Assembly: GCF_040115645.1 (NCBI RefSeq) | Contig: NC_089557.1 | Location: 3,232,501 to 3,296,500 of the forward strand | Length of the DNA: 64,000 nt | Source: Euwallacea fornicatus | Lineage: Eukaryota > Arthropoda > Insecta > Coleoptera > Curculionidae | Direction: 5' to 3' | Shown: positions 1-14,400 of the stretch, one piece after another | Layout: every line of letters starts with the position of its first letter | How positions within the stretch are numbered: position 1 is the stretch's first letter | Notes under the pieces: model-generated | The model's input: only the letters and a program-made list of their open reading frames with translations | What the model was told of the DNA's origin: nothing | The model's database searches: none | Made by a program: the position numbers and the translations under genes

Positions 1-2325
1 TGAAATTTTCGTTTTTCAAAACTGTTTTAGCTAAGCTGCTATTCAATCCGCTTTCCTTAATGCAACGACGCGATTTAAGAAAATGTAATTTGGATTAGTC
101 TCGCGTTACTTTAAATGAACATTTCATCGTTTAACTCGCTTGCAAGCGTCTGTTGCCGGAAACCCTCCAGAAAGAATAATGATTTTCCATTTTTATTTTT
201 TGAAGAATTTCCCTTTGATATCATCTAGCAGGAAAGAGGTTCGTTTATGTTATGAATGCCTTTTTCGAAGCAAATGAGGCAAAGCCAGGGCGTAAGTGTT
301 AGGAAACTTTGTTGTGCTGGAAAGTTTACAGCTGCAGCAATTTATTGTTAGTTTTCATTTTGTGAGAGGTTTCGTACCTGGACAGTAGTATTGATATCTG
401 TGCCAAATGTTTCTTTGTAATCACTTGAAGGCCAAAGATTATTAACTTTTTAAGATAATAAATTCAGGAACTTCATAAACATTTGTTCGAAGAAAGTTAT
501 TTTGGCAAATTGAGAACATTACGAAAATATTATGTGCTAAGAGCGAGTTCTTACAAAAAAGATTAATTAAAAATATTCCGGAGACCTCGTAGAAATAATG
601 CTATCAGTACTGTGCCCCTGGAACTGAGTTTTTCTCATCTGAATCTTAACGTCTTTCCTCAAATGTTCTGTTCCTTAGAGTCTGCTATAGCAATGTGTAA
701 GAGCTGTTGCGGCAATTTTCGTTATTTATTCAGTCTAATTCCCTGTGCTTGGTTTTTTGTTGCACATGCATTTTTGACGCCTAAAAGCGTCAATTAGTTG
801 CAATAACGACACAGTTCTGATAATAATCATTTGTGGAATTTTGGCATAACGGATACATATTGCCCCAGTTGTAGCAATTATCTAAATAACATTTTATTCA
901 TCAGCATTTTCGGGTTAACTCAAATGTTATGTTATCGAGAGGGGAATTGTTTAATCGACATTTTTTTACCAGCAAAACTGTAACATTTTAACACAAAGCT
1001 TAGATTAGAAAGATATGAAATACTGATACTGCAGTGCAAGAGTAAAATTTTTCACTTTTTCGCTGCAAAGATTGAAATAATTTATGTAGGGAAAGCTGCA
1101 TAAATTCCATAATATTTCCTACGTTAAAAAAGGAACAAAAACAACACTGTATAGGAGCAATCCCAGTAAAATATATAGGCCAAAACTTAAATATTTTGTC
1201 CCCAAATTCCAGGGCAGTAAACTACAACTACGTATTACGATTTGCATATTTTATCCAAGTTTAATTAAAAATATGCAAACGAGGGCCAAGGATTCACAAT
1301 GTTTATTTCCGCACCGGCAACAAATCCTGTTTTATTAGTATTTTAGCTGAAACAAGCCTTTCCTAAACTCACTAAACAAACAAGTTTCGTTCATCTTGAT
1401 AGGTATTAGCATTTCAAAATTCGGTCACAACAGCTGTACAATCCAAATTGATCCCCTTCATTATTGTACCATCCTAATGGGTAAGAAGAGGAAAATGGAG
1501 AAACCTGGATTGAAGCTTATACGTATTGACGCAGCTTGAGTAGCTGGAATGAAAAAGGGGAAAATCCCGGATGGCTCGTTATTAACAACCGCTGTTCAAC
1601 CAAATGCCAGCAGAATTAAATCGTCATTCCTGCTGGCGTGTTGTGCACGATATGACCCAAATAAAAAAAAGTGTGACATTAAAGCGAAAAGTATGTTTTT
1701 GATTCTAATTAGCAGGTGCTAGAACTACTTTTGGCCCTCCTGATGGCTTTAGCGCATAAATGTTATAGCTTCACACCCACTGGAAAAGCGAGTGTAAAGG
1801 GCAAAAAGCCAAAAGTGAGTTAATTAAGGAGAAAATGTGTTGTTTTCTAATATAGTTAATTTGAGTAACCATGAAATTTTCACATTCCTATATAATTCTC
1901 CAAAGTTGACGTGAGTAGTTACAACATTTTTAAATTTTGGATACACACCGAGCACTCACTTAATTGCCCAAACATCCTCATCGGCAGCTAAGCCAAACAT
2001 ACTCCCCATCTAAAACGTCACCGAAACAAAACCTCTCTCCAATTCTCATAACAATTCCCGCCCGTATTATCATTCCAGTCCCAGCATTATATTCCTGCAA
2101 ATATTTCTGCTGAAATGCAAACTCGGCCTTATTATTCGCTATGCTGACGAAAACACTTCTTGCAGTGAATGAGGGGTTGTTTAGCGAAATTGGCTGATGA
2201 GTACGTCATGAAATGAATTCATTGGGGTGATAGATTGGGGTGATGGAGTATGCTTTAATTTAATACTTGATCAGGGCCGAGATAAGGGTTTTTCAAAATC
2301 GTAAAGTAAATATATGAACGTTTAC
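1..2325 (-). other. intron of the stomatin-like gene (to window edge)
   Basis: This stretch follows the donor at 2325-2324 of the membrane-hairpin exon, so it should be intronic on the minus strand. I searched it for the next expected band-7 exon, which begins with a conserved VVQEYERAV-type motif, and did not find it, so that exon must lie left of the window. Only AT-rich, stop-filled DNA is visible. A short open frame at 612-797 has no recognisable domain. Confidence 0.6.
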
Positions 2326-2432
2326 CTTGAAACACACGAAGAGAGAGAAGGGCATGGTGAGGACGACGAGGATCCATGAGAGGGCTGTCAGGATTTTCCC
2401 GCATGTCCGGTTCTCTTCCACCACTTGTTCAG
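2326..2432 (-). other. stomatin-like gene, membrane-hairpin exon
   Basis: A 107-nt exon: two bases completing a split Ala codon plus 35 codons. The acceptor is TTTTCAG and the donor is AAG followed by GTAAACG (2325-2324). The peptide includes Cys-Gly-Lys, a Trp-containing hydrophobic hairpin and SLFVCFK, a very typical stomatin/MEC-2 pattern. This is the strongest evidence for the gene's identity. Confidence 0.85.
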
Positions 2433-5400
2433 CTGAAAAGAAAACATAATTTCAACTTGTTTCTCCCAGCAATTATATTGCCCCGCTTTAGTTTGCAGGT
2501 AAATAAATGGAACGCGGATATTAATTTTCTTTATAAATTTTATTACTCAAAATTTCATTGGGTAAATAGAGTTATATTATGTTTTATTCTATTTTCTACT
2601 CCCAAGGGTGAAAGAAATCACTATTTGTTATCTCAACTCAAAGATCCTTTGTATGCTTCTCGTGTATTGTATTATCCGCAGCAGTGCTTTCGCTAGTTAA
2701 GCCTCTAGAATTTTCAGCTTCGTTTGATTCTTGATTTAATATTTCACGATATGTGAGCAAAAGCCGGAGTGGTAACAATAAACACTCTTTTATTTGTTTC
2801 TATTGTCGAACATAAGACTGAATACAAAGACTTGATCATTAGGAGAATTCCTCCTGGAGAAGGTGCTAAAAGGGAAATAAATCTATAAAATTCGGTCCTG
2901 GGGATGGCAAAGTTGAGCGTACTTCGCGTTTCTTTTATTTCTGTTTAGGTTAGCACATCGGTTGATAAACGATATAGCTGTCGGTGGGAAATACACTTTC
3001 TTTGTTTTGTGTTACTCGCAGTTTGCATTTGAAAGGCAACTCTTGAACAAATAGCCTTTTCCTCGGTATAATGGCATTAAATTGTTTCGTATTCAAGAGC
3101 AGCTGGTGGGTGAAATACGAGGACAAGCATTAACATCCAGGCTTCCGTTGTAGGTTTTAAATTTCTTTTCAATTTGATAGCACAACAACGAATTTAAGTT
3201 CACAACGTATCAGAAATTGTCAGTTAATAATGTCACCTAATACCAAAGAAAACGGTCTCAAAAGCTTAGAATTAAGCGAAATATAAAATTCTTGAAATGC
3301 CCCGGACTGCCTTATTATGCGGAGCGATCGAGGGAGGGAGTTTTCAAATTTTGCGGATAAATTTTTGTTTCTGTTGCGTCGAATTCGATAGCTTGCAAAT
3401 CCTTGAAGCTCTGATAATTCTGACTTTTAGTTCAGCCAGTCTAACGAAATGCAAGGTCAATCGGCTAATACATCTTTAAACAACTAATTTTATTCCTTTC
3501 CCTTGATACAGAACAGTAACCGCCGCTTCGCAATAAAAGATTCATTCTCAGCGATCCGTTTCTCTCTCAAGATATAAATATATCCGAATAACAATTTGCC
3601 ACAACATATTCGAAGCTTTCGTGAAAGTACGTAGTATTGAATTATTAAAATCCCCCGGACGAATTCAATTCAATATTAGTCGAGATAGTTGTGAATTTAT
3701 CTTTTTCCCATTCGTCTTAAATGATGCTTTCCGATTGGATTTTCCGGCTATAAGTCTTTTTCGAAATGGCAAACTTTATATCAAAGAAACAAATTTTCGA
3801 CGGAAAAGATTTTATTGCCGAAATGAAAATTTTTTACTAATCATATGCCATCAGCGGTTTCGGATTATTGGAAAACTTTTTCCGGCGCGGTATGCGTAGG
3901 AAGTTTGCAAAAATCAACGAAAACGTATGAAAAGTAGAAGAAACTCGAACTACTTCGGGAACATGGGTGTATCAATTTGTTCAATAACACTCTGAAATTA
4001 CTCATTAAATGCTGATTGAACGTAAGTTCTGTGCTTACAAATGAAGAGCACCAAACCCAAACGGTTTAAGCGGTAAATGCGTTTGTTGCAGAAAATATCT
4101 TGCTATGTCAACACGAACCCAAACCATATTTATGTTCAAAACTATGTTGAAATATGTTTTTTTAACTTTTTTGTAGCTTTGTAAAAAAATATTTTTACAA
4201 GAACAATTTGAAAATTTGTGAAACTGCAAGTCATCCACAAAATATGGCAAAGTATACGTTTATGCAAATTACTAAGAATGCTAACACTAAAATTCGTCCC
4301 CAAGTAAAGAAAGTTCATGTGAAAGTTTCGCAGAATGTTCAGCACTTTCAATGAACAAGTTTTAGTTCTGGTTCACAACACGTTTTTAGCTCTTAAAAAT
4401 TGTTTAATTAAAACTGTTGAAAGCATTAATGTTTCTCCTGACTGTAATCCTCCGAAGTACCTGCTCCTCGCAATATACACACTTATGGCAAAAAATACCT
4501 GCTCTGCAAAAATGTCGTAAAATTATAAAACTTTGATGCTTGGCTGCAGAATTCTAAACTTTAGTTATACACAACTAAGTGCCACAAGGACTCTGGATTA
4601 ACATAATTGCATGCCTCGAAGCTGACTTATTCTAGCCATGGCAACCAAGCGAATTTCACAGAGTAATAATTGATTTGAGTTTTCCAGACATCTCAAAGGC
4701 AATAGATCATCTTTTACCAACGAGAGCTTATTCCCAACGAGAATTAATTGAAATTGCCAAAACGAGAAAATGATGCACGAACCAATGAAAGAAAATCAAT
4801 GAATTTCATGAAAAGGCAACTTTTCAACGAATCCGGTTTAAATACCTGCTTTCATCAGACTCTCGCTTGGCGTCGGCGGACAATCGAAGAGTATTAAAAG
4901 TTAAAGTCTTTTCGTTTAGATCCTTTGAAATGGACAAATGCAATGAAAAAATTCGTTTCTATTTCCTTAAAAACGTGGTTTACTTTGTAAAATTTAAATA
5001 TACAATTAAAGTTTTCTACGAAAGTCAAAACATTTAAAGATCCTTCAAACTTTCATTTTGCGGTTAGCCAAACAACCGTAATGAAAATATCCGATTAAAA
5101 CTGCCTAGAAGGAAACCTGCCAGGAATAGCTATTATTTCCAGTAAAAACTTTTTAAACTTAGAGACAATGATGCGAGGAAAATCGCAACTGAAAGTTTGT
5201 CTTGTTGACATTCAAGTCAGCTCAAGTCAGGTTTCTTATATTACACGGAGGTAATTCCTTACAGAATGTTACGAAAGTTAGTGAGAACGTAATAATCTTT
5301 GTTCATCATTTGTTATCAGATATGTTACTTCTGAAGTAAATACCTTCTAAGTTTGACATGTAACATGAATCTTTCAGACAGCCATCCGCATTAGCTTTCT

Positions 5401-8400
5401 CATTACTTGGATTAAATATTAAATACGATTCGAGACAGTTTAGCGCATTATTTTTGTGAAAGTGGGAATGTATAGGAATATAATGAAAAGGTGACAATTA
5501 GATCAGCAAATCATGAGAAAAAGGAGAGAAAAAATCAGGCCTAGATTGTTGAAGTAAAGCTGAGATTCACATGAAGGACCGAGAGGAAGAAAGAAACAGC
5601 GGTGAGAGATGTTAGCGAGCTGCGAATCACCGGAAATGAGAAAAAGTGAGCTTTGATCTGAAAAGAGATGGAGAGACTAAAGAAGAGACAAAATGAGAAT
5701 AACAGAATGTTATTGAAAGTGTTTGATCTAATTTTTTCATTTTTGTATTTCTCCGTAGCAAAAATGTGACGAACGTGAGGAAAATCTCAAGAAACTTCAC
5801 GTAAAAACGTAATCGTCCACATTTAAAGAAATCCAGACAGGTAACAGAAATGAAAATAGCCGAATATAGTTCTGATAGAGAAGTGGGACTGGAGCAAATA
5901 TAACAATATACACGGTATACTAAAAGAGATGTAAAATTATTGACTTAAAGAAGTTACGGTGGAAACAGTAAAGAGAAGGAGTGATAAAGAAAGAAAAATA
6001 AATAAATAGCAACGAAGTTAGCTGTGTGAGGTTTGTGAAAATTTTTGATAAACTTTCTCTTTTGAATTTCCATCATTATTGCAACGTCTCGTAAAATATA
6101 TTCCGAGTAATTTTAAAAATTCATAAATCTATAAAGGCCCGAAAATCGTTTGAAAATTTCTGCCAGAGCCAGGGAAAAACATTGAAATTACATTCCAATC
6201 TCGCTAGGACCTAGCATGAAGGATTTATGTGAACCGAAAAACTAATAAATCCTGCCAAACTTTTTGTGTTTGGACAAAAGTAAATTTTCCTGAAAACTCC
6301 TGCAACATTGCACAATTTCCTCATAACAATTCCCGCCTGGAACCTCAGTTAAATTGGCATTTATTTTCTGCAAGACACTTCCAGCTTTCAACAAATAAAC
6401 GCATTTACTCCCTCAAATCGTTTTAAAATCCTCGAGTGTGCCTTTCGTGGAGATTCATTCCCATGGCAATTGATTCTTCATACCATAAAATATTAGTGTC
6501 ACGTGCAACGACAATGCACTTGTCACCCGATTTCGTTGTTAAAAGTGCCTGAAAGATAACGTCTAAACTTTTATAAATGTAGAGGAAAGAATAATGAAAA
6601 CCGAACGTGTTTGGAGAAGAAACTTTGCCATTTTCCTTTGCGGTTGATGTATTATGAATTCGATCTCAGTCTCCAGGACGGGATCGCCATATTTAGGATA
6701 ATGAATCAAAGTTCTTGAAGCATGCGGTCTATTAATTAAGTTTTAATTAAAGGGCTAAAACTAATAAAGAACAAATTCCATTTTTCCTCTTGATTGCCTC
6801 ATGGTTATTACTCCGGGACCATGCTTTTACGACAAGGGTTTTATAGCACAATATGCTATTAAATGACATATGTTGTTAAACATTTTTTTCATGGGTTTTT
6901 TGGATGATGTATCCGTCAATTTTCTTTCCTGGTGGTACACACTCACGTAAATCAATCATCTTGACATTGGAAAACGGAGTTTCATGTTACGTACAAATAA
7001 TAACACTAATGTGTTATCTTAATTTGAAATGTAATATCTCCCTTAACCTCTAATTACTTCTGTGCTCCTTGAAATCTCTGCTCCATTTAAACCAATTTTG
7101 AGGGTCATAAAGCTGAGTTTGAAATATGATTTTATGGGAGCAGAAGGTGCTCGCCTTATGGTGCAATGAGTAGCAGCTCGGCAAATTCTGGAACTTGATT
7201 ATCTATGAAATCTCTTTATAGTTTACGATTTGAAAAGAGGAAAGGCACAAAAAATCTTGGTGCTTAAAGACGTTAAAATATCCGCAATATGGCAACTTAT
7301 AGAAAGTTCTAAAAGTCTTAGCCTTAATCTCCCTGAAGAATAACACGTACATGCAGTAAAAATTTCTGGAAGACTAGGAAAGTTACTTCATCCTTATTAG
7401 AAGATGGGAAATGAATGTCCCAAGTGCACTACCTGCTCCTTAAAATTACCGCAAAGTCAAAGACAATTTTAAGAGGCGTTATAAATTTTCAAAATAATCA
7501 GATTTTCTTCCTAATTTCTCCCGTCTCGATGAGAAGGTTTGTGAAAATTTGAAATATTGATTTTACACCTCTATTTCCGCCAAGTGTTTACCCGACATTC
7601 GAAAAACCAATCTTAAAATTTCATTTTTCATGAACAGAACGATTATGACACGAAAGCTAAGGAAAGGTCACAGATGTCGCTGAACTTTTTACATTTTATG
7701 CATTTCTTTCTAAGCCTTTTTGAATCCATCTGGCGAGATTTTCTGACATATCACTTTAATCCACCAAAAATTAATAGTTTCTTCTTTGAAAAAATGACTT
7801 CTTTGGCTTTGTAGTTACGTGTTTTTTTACAAACATTTGCGTATTTTCTTCCTGATTTTCCATATAAGTGTCTGCAAGCATTCGGGGTCGTAGAGTGAAG
7901 AGTGGCACAGGGTGGGGTACAATAAAGCAAACAAAAAACAGTCCGAAAATATAACAAATAATATAATAAAGCCCAACCAAACCGAACAAAAACGAAACCG
8001 CCATATGTATTTTAACAATTTTCAATTAAATTTTAATTATATAATTATGTGTTTATTTTTATTCGGGTAAGAATAGTTTGGTTAAATTCGGTTTTGTTAT
8101 ACAGTTTGTTATATTTTTCAACTGTTTTATTATTTTATTTTACCCCATCCAGTACCTCTATTCACTCCACGGTCCTGAAAGCTTGTAGATACTTATATGG
8201 AAAACAAGTACAAGAATCCGCAATTTTTTAATAAATAATCGCGTATTACAATGTCAAAGAAGTGATTTTTTCAAAGAAAAAAACATTCATTTTCGGTGAG
8301 TTAAAGCAATATGGACCTCAAGACTCTAATAGAATTAAATTCGAACATATCAGCGTGCAACGATAAAATATTAAATTTGAACGTAACTAAATTTTGATAT

Positions 8401-11400
8401 AATCCCCTTCTCCTAGCATTAAAGCCACTATTAAACCTACCTAAGTCATTAAATTCAGGTAAAATCCTTAGCAAGAGCTGCAGAGCAAAAGAGTACCTGA
8501 ACCATAGTATTAGTATCTTGTGCTAAAACCCTCTCAAGCCCTAAAGTTTCTCGACGTCCCAATATACGCCACTGTTTTCCCGGCACATCCTTTACAGCAA
8601 TATTAAACTTCAAATGGCGAAACACACATTAAAGCTTTGACATTTAGACACTTCCGATTAAGAGCTTTGTAGATATTCATTAAAATATATTGTCTGCTTC
8701 ACACTTTAATCTACATTAAAGCCCAAGCGTTGTTATTACACCTCAGAATCCGAAGGCGTGTAATTTTGCACTAGATTCTCCCCATTTAATCTGGTTAAGG
8801 CTTTTAAGATATTAGATAATTTATAGGTAGTTAGGAGAAATAAAGGAGAGCTTTTCACTTGAACGTTGCGTTTAATAAGCGAAAGAACTCATAGATTAAG
8901 GGTAACGTAGACTTCGATGTAGGTAGGATTTATTATTCTGGGCGACTTTTTTCCTAGAAAATTGCCTCAAACTTGGGTCAGACACAACACCGAAACTCGG
9001 GGATGAAGACTGTCACTTATCTCAAACTAAAACATAAGAAGTAATGGAATTTCAAAGTTTGTTGACAGTGTCTTGCGGCATATTCAATTAAAGCGACACT
9101 TCCGAGAAATTAGCTGTAAACTGGATCGTTTCCGGAACACCGTGTTTATAGTTAAAACAGTAGTGTTCCAGATATTAAACGTAGTTAGCGGAAGTTGAGG
9201 TGCATACGGAACTTTGCGTAGCATTTAATCGCTGGCTATTTGCATACTACAATGTTCCGGAATGAATAAATGTCACTTTACACTTTGAACTTCCCTGAAC
9301 CTTCAATTGAATTAAAAATTTAGAGAAATCGAATGTCGCTACCTGAATTACAACATCAACGAGCTAGCAACTACCAGGTCTGTAAATATGAAACCGGAAT
9401 TTGCCTCCAAATATCCCTAGTGGTCAATATAGGTACTACCTCATCGTGTTGTTAGGGTACTACATCTCTTATTTACATCTGAGAATGATTTTCAAATCAC
9501 AACAGTACAAGTTCAATACTGCAGTAGAGTTTGCAATAGCTTTGAGTATGTCGAATTTTGTGCCTACAAATTACGATTTGCGGATAGCATTGATTTTCTG
9601 TTACCACTTGAAAAAAACGGCTGCAGATTCACATCGCATGCTTGTTGAAGCTTACGGTGAGCACGCCCTTGGAAAATCACAGTGCTGTGAGTGGTTTAAA
9701 AAATTTAAAAGTGGCAATTTTGACGTCAACAACGAAGAGCGTGGAAAACCACCGAAAAAGTTTGAAGACGGCGAGTTGCGAGCTTTGTTAGATGAGGACG
9801 ATCCTCAAACGCAACAACAATTAGCGAACCAATTAAATGTGACACGAGCAGCCATTTCCATTCGTTTGAAAGCTATGGGAAAAACTCAGAAGATAGGAAA
9901 ATGGGTTCCACATGAACTCAATGAAAGACGGCAAGAAAATCGAAAAATCGCTTGCCAATTGTTGCTTACCAGGTATAACAGAAAGTCATTTCTTCATCGA
10001 ATTGTGACTGGTGACGAAAAATGGATCTATTTTGAGAATCCCAAACGTAAAAAGTCATGGGAAACTCCAGGCGAACCATCAGCATCGTCAGTAAGACCAA
10101 ATCGGTATGGACGGAAAACAATGCTCTGTGTTTGGTGGGATCAAAAAGGCGTAATTTGTTATGAGCTGCTAAAACCTGGAGAAACAGTTAATACTGAACG
10201 TTACCGACAACAAATGATGGACTTGCATCGAGCTTTTCGTGAAAAACGACCAGATTATCAAGAACGGCAACACAAGGTGATATCGCTTCATGATAATGCA
10301 CCATCGCACACTGCAAAACTGGTGAAGGAAACGATTGGGACGTCTCATTGGGAAGTACTATCGCATGCGGCTTATTCACCAGATTTAGCACCATCCGATT
10401 ATCACTTATTTGCATCGATGGGACACGCTCTTGCAGAACAGCACTTTTTTTTTCTTTTTTCTTTGCAAGGAGGTGGAAATCTTCTAAAGACACCTGACCC
10501 AGGTTGTGGTTAGGGCCAGGTAGTGTGGAATTCGAGCTTCCGGAATGGCCGAAGTCGCCCGTCTACCCACTAAAACCACCTCCCCTCTTCCGCCCCGGAA
10601 CCGCCGTTAAGCGTTACTCCAGGGCACTGCAGAACAGCACTTCACCTCTTACGAAACAGTTCAAAACTGGCTCGATGAATGGTTCGCCTCAAAAGAACAA
10701 CAGTTCTTTTGGCGTGGCATCCACAAATTGCCAGAGAGATGGGAAAAATGTATATGTAACGATGGGAAATATTTCGAATAAAATATTTTTTATAATTATT
10801 GCCCAGCTAAGTTATACTTTTTATTAAAAGATTCCGGTTTGATATTTACAGACCTGGTATTTGCCTTAAGCAAAAATCTGATGATTTTCCAGCAGGAGGC
10901 TGATTAATAACTATGTTTCGTGAGGCATAAGCGTCTCAGGGGTAAAATGTTTTGCGTACAACATCGAAAAATTCGGCAAAACGAATTTTACACCTGGGCC
11001 GCAATATCCACGGAGGAATAAAGATCTCAAAGCAAATTCGTCTAAACCGCTGAACCTTTTTGTTTTCCTTTCGGTGGAAAGCTAATTAGAAACCATCTTC
11101 CAATAGAAATACGATTTAAACTTCGAGCCTGCATTGCCTGGGGTCCAACATAGATTTCCAGGATAACTGTCATAAGAAAACGATTCAAACGAGAATAAAA
11201 GGAATCACTGTATCAGACATTTTCAAGGCAGGCCTTTGACGATGCCTTTTCTTTGTGCCTCAGAAATATTATGAAGTGGATGTCCTGCAGACTACGCAGT
11301 ATACAAAGAGTGCACTATTTTCATCCGCATCCCCTCAAAAGGTGTTTTGCGTGTAGATATAAATCCTGCAGGATTTAGGACCACATTGATTATCGATTTG

Positions 11401-14400
11401 CATAATGGCCTCGATTTATTTCAGCCTTTTCGAATAAAATATTTATATTAGAGCATTAACAATTCAAAGGATGTTCGCATTCAGCATACGCACGATTTCC
11501 GGAATGGCAGTTATAACGCGACTCACGCGGCTTGTTTCGATGGCATCGACAGTTTCTAAACAAGTGAATTTGCGAATTCCCCAAAAGAGCAAATGCCACA
11601 AATTTTATGTGCACCATGTGGCTCAAATTTTTATGGCAGAACTATAAAATGTGGCATGCAAACGTCGAAAGAATCGTATGCGGGAAATATCCTGAATACA
11701 TGAGCGAAGTGTTCGTTCATAATTCATAGCCCATGTCTTTCCGGATTTACGCCGGGATGTAGTAGCGAAACTCGGTTTTTATGGACCAAATAGATCACAT
11801 GTCGACTATATAGAAACTTTTAGAAAATGGTAGTTTCAAAAATGTATGTTAACCACCACGAGAATTGTCTTATGCTATCTTTCAGGCAGGATTGTCAACT
11901 TGCAGAATTAATTATTGATTAAGAGGAAGAACAATCTGCCGTCGGAAAACTGTTGCTGGAAAGCTCTACCACTACCTTAAAGGGGCATACTTTTTATGGC
12001 AACATTTGAGGTGCGCCTTCATTAATCATCAAAGGCGATCATGCTGCATAAAAGTCAACATTCAATAGATGTGTGCAAACTGATAGGAGTGGGTGATGGA
12101 TGATTTAAACTGTTACGCACGCTAAAATGGTGAATTCATGCATAACATTCTCGCGCAGCTTGAGTTACCAATACTGTGGTCCACGTGCTAAGTTTCGGCT
12201 AAAAGTATCCTTTTAAGCCTTAAAATTTCCATACGGAAGAACGATAAACAGTTTTATGGTTTGCAGCTCCCAGGTTAAAATGCTGATACACCTGGATTTT
12301 CATCACCAAATATCAACATTTTACAGCCTCAACCATCGCGCCATCAAAAAATTTTTTTTATCGTAAATTTGGATGTGATACGGGCTCGCTTCTTAAAGGA
12401 TCATAGTGAAAATCATAGTGCATAGGGAGGAAAGTATGGACTCCTGGCTGTTGAAAAAGAACCGTAATAAAACTTGTAGTTGGGGTAAGAGAAATTATGG
12501 AAACTCATCGTTTTGACTTTAGTTTCGTCGATAAAAGTGCCATGATGATTCCGGATGTGGCACGGTCTCATTTCGCAACTAAACACGTCAGGAGTGACAA
12601 GTTTTTGAGTCGCTATACCAGAATGTACTTACAGGCGGGGAAGAAGCACTGGTTCTCCATCGCGACATTAGAATCTCGCATGAAGCGTGTAGATAACTCG
12701 GGAGTTGAAAGCTCTTTGTAGTCTTAACTACAGCTTCTTCTATAAAGCAATTACCATAAATCCGGGTTGATAATTATTTCTTCCACGATTGCGCTAAAAA
12801 TTTAAAACTCGGAAACTGGCATTTTTTACCTTCAAAATGGCTAATGGTAAGACTTTAGTAATCAAGGAATTCCCCCATGCCCTTTTGGATTTCAGCTCAG
12901 TCCCTTGATCGACCAGCCTTCAAGTGGACGCAGTTAGTGTCAACCTTTTCTTAAATTCATGATTGTTTCTGTTTAAATTCAGTCAAGACAACAATATCAC
13001 ACCGTTTTTCTTCTAATTCGTTGTACCTGCACTAGGAAAATATCTAGCTAAGTTTTTGTGCTTAGTTCAAGTTTAAATAGTTAATCGTATTTCCTGAAGG
13101 AAGTCAGTAACATCTTAGGCCCAGACACGTTTAGCTACGCGTTTATTCTCGAATTTTCCGATCGCAGGACGGATCAAACCTAGGAGTGTTCGAGCCGCGT
13201 CACTCAAACTCAGTCCTCGACCTCATCTTACGTTTGATCCTTCCAGTCGGATCTTACAGCTAGTGCTGTGTACTTGGAGTTTAAATAAATACACATGTAT
13301 AGTGCTCACAGATTGAACATGCACCTGCGCCAGTTTAAACTAAAATCTAATTGCAATTTAAATTTGAAAGCGTTATTTTAAACCCCATGAGTTTTTCACA
13401 TCCATGAATCTAAAATTAATAAGAAAAATTAAACTTTCATTTATACATTCCGAATTTTAAACAGTACTTTAATTTCAATCTAAAATGCATTCGTCTACAA
13501 ATGAATAATTTTAAAATGAAAATTCTAAACTCATTTTCCCGGTTTCGCAACAAAACTCCTCTGATTAAAGCCGGTCTGAAACTCTGAGCTTTCATTCAAA
13601 ATCGGTTTATTGAAGTCGTCAGAAGTTTCTCTGATTATTTATTGCAGCGACAACCTTCTTGTTCACTCAATAGTCATTTCAATTCCAGAACTGCGTGCTT
13701 CTGGAATGACACAATAATGATTGTGTTCCAGACGCGATAAATTTATACAGTTTTCTACTTCTAGACCTTATTAATTACCATGAGAGTCTCAAGTATCTTA
13801 CAGTTTGATTCACTTGGCTCCATCGCTATCTCTTTACGGTAGCAGATTTATTCTTTTCAGTCACATTTGGCGGCGTTGTAATAAATTAACCGGATTAACT
13901 TTTCTCATGCAGGCCATTAAACTAAATCCCCGTTCTCCTACCTGAAACCAATTTAAACTTTAACAAACCGCCCCAGCGAGGCCAACGAAGGGGAAAATAT
14001 TTTTAAAGCCAAATAAACTCCTCAAAATGAAAAAGTTCCTCTCTAACTGCTCCGCATGGATCCGAGTTTTCATATAGAATCGACTTGGTTTTGTGCATAG
14101 AGTTCCATGACAAGTTGCTTCACACTGCGAATTTATCCTATAAAGCTTGGTCTTAATTTGGATGGCGAAAGTTTCACAGTTTCGGCCCGAATATTTAGAG
14201 CTAATGCTTCATTAGATTGGAAAATTCAATTAAATCTTAATTAGCGAACTGCATTTGTTCGCTCAAGTCTGGAACTTTCGGGATAAGCGAGCCTTAAAAC
14301 CGAGATGAGGGCAAATAGCTGCAAACTTCCATTTCGAAGCACAGAAGCATATTTATATGGCAAAAGGATGAAAACTGGGGTTGTAATGATGGTCTGATAT

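Larger units (their letters stand above)
9374..10857 (+). mobile_element. mariner transposon (near-complete, interrupted)
   Basis: A 1484-bp element with about 27-bp terminal inverted repeats. The left end reads CCAGGTCTGTAAATATGAAA and the right end is its reverse complement with one or two changes, continuing into CCGGAAT on both sides. TA dinucleotides flank both ends (9372-9373 and 10858-10859), as expected for IS630-Tc1-mariner insertion. It contains one transposase frame (9548-10781), split by a later 181-bp insertion. Confidence 0.9.

Noticed and set aside
7751..8231. Overlapping open frames of 60-84 codons on both strands
   Set aside because: They lie in the foldback element and resemble each other only because its arms are inverted copies.
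12497..12721. 74-codon plus-strand open frame with mixed composition
   Set aside because: No recognisable motif and no splice partners; kept only as part of the unassigned intron.
13162..13252. Imperfect inverted repeat, considered as tRNA or LTR end
   Set aside because: It does not fold as a tRNA cloverleaf, and no second LTR or primer-binding site was found.
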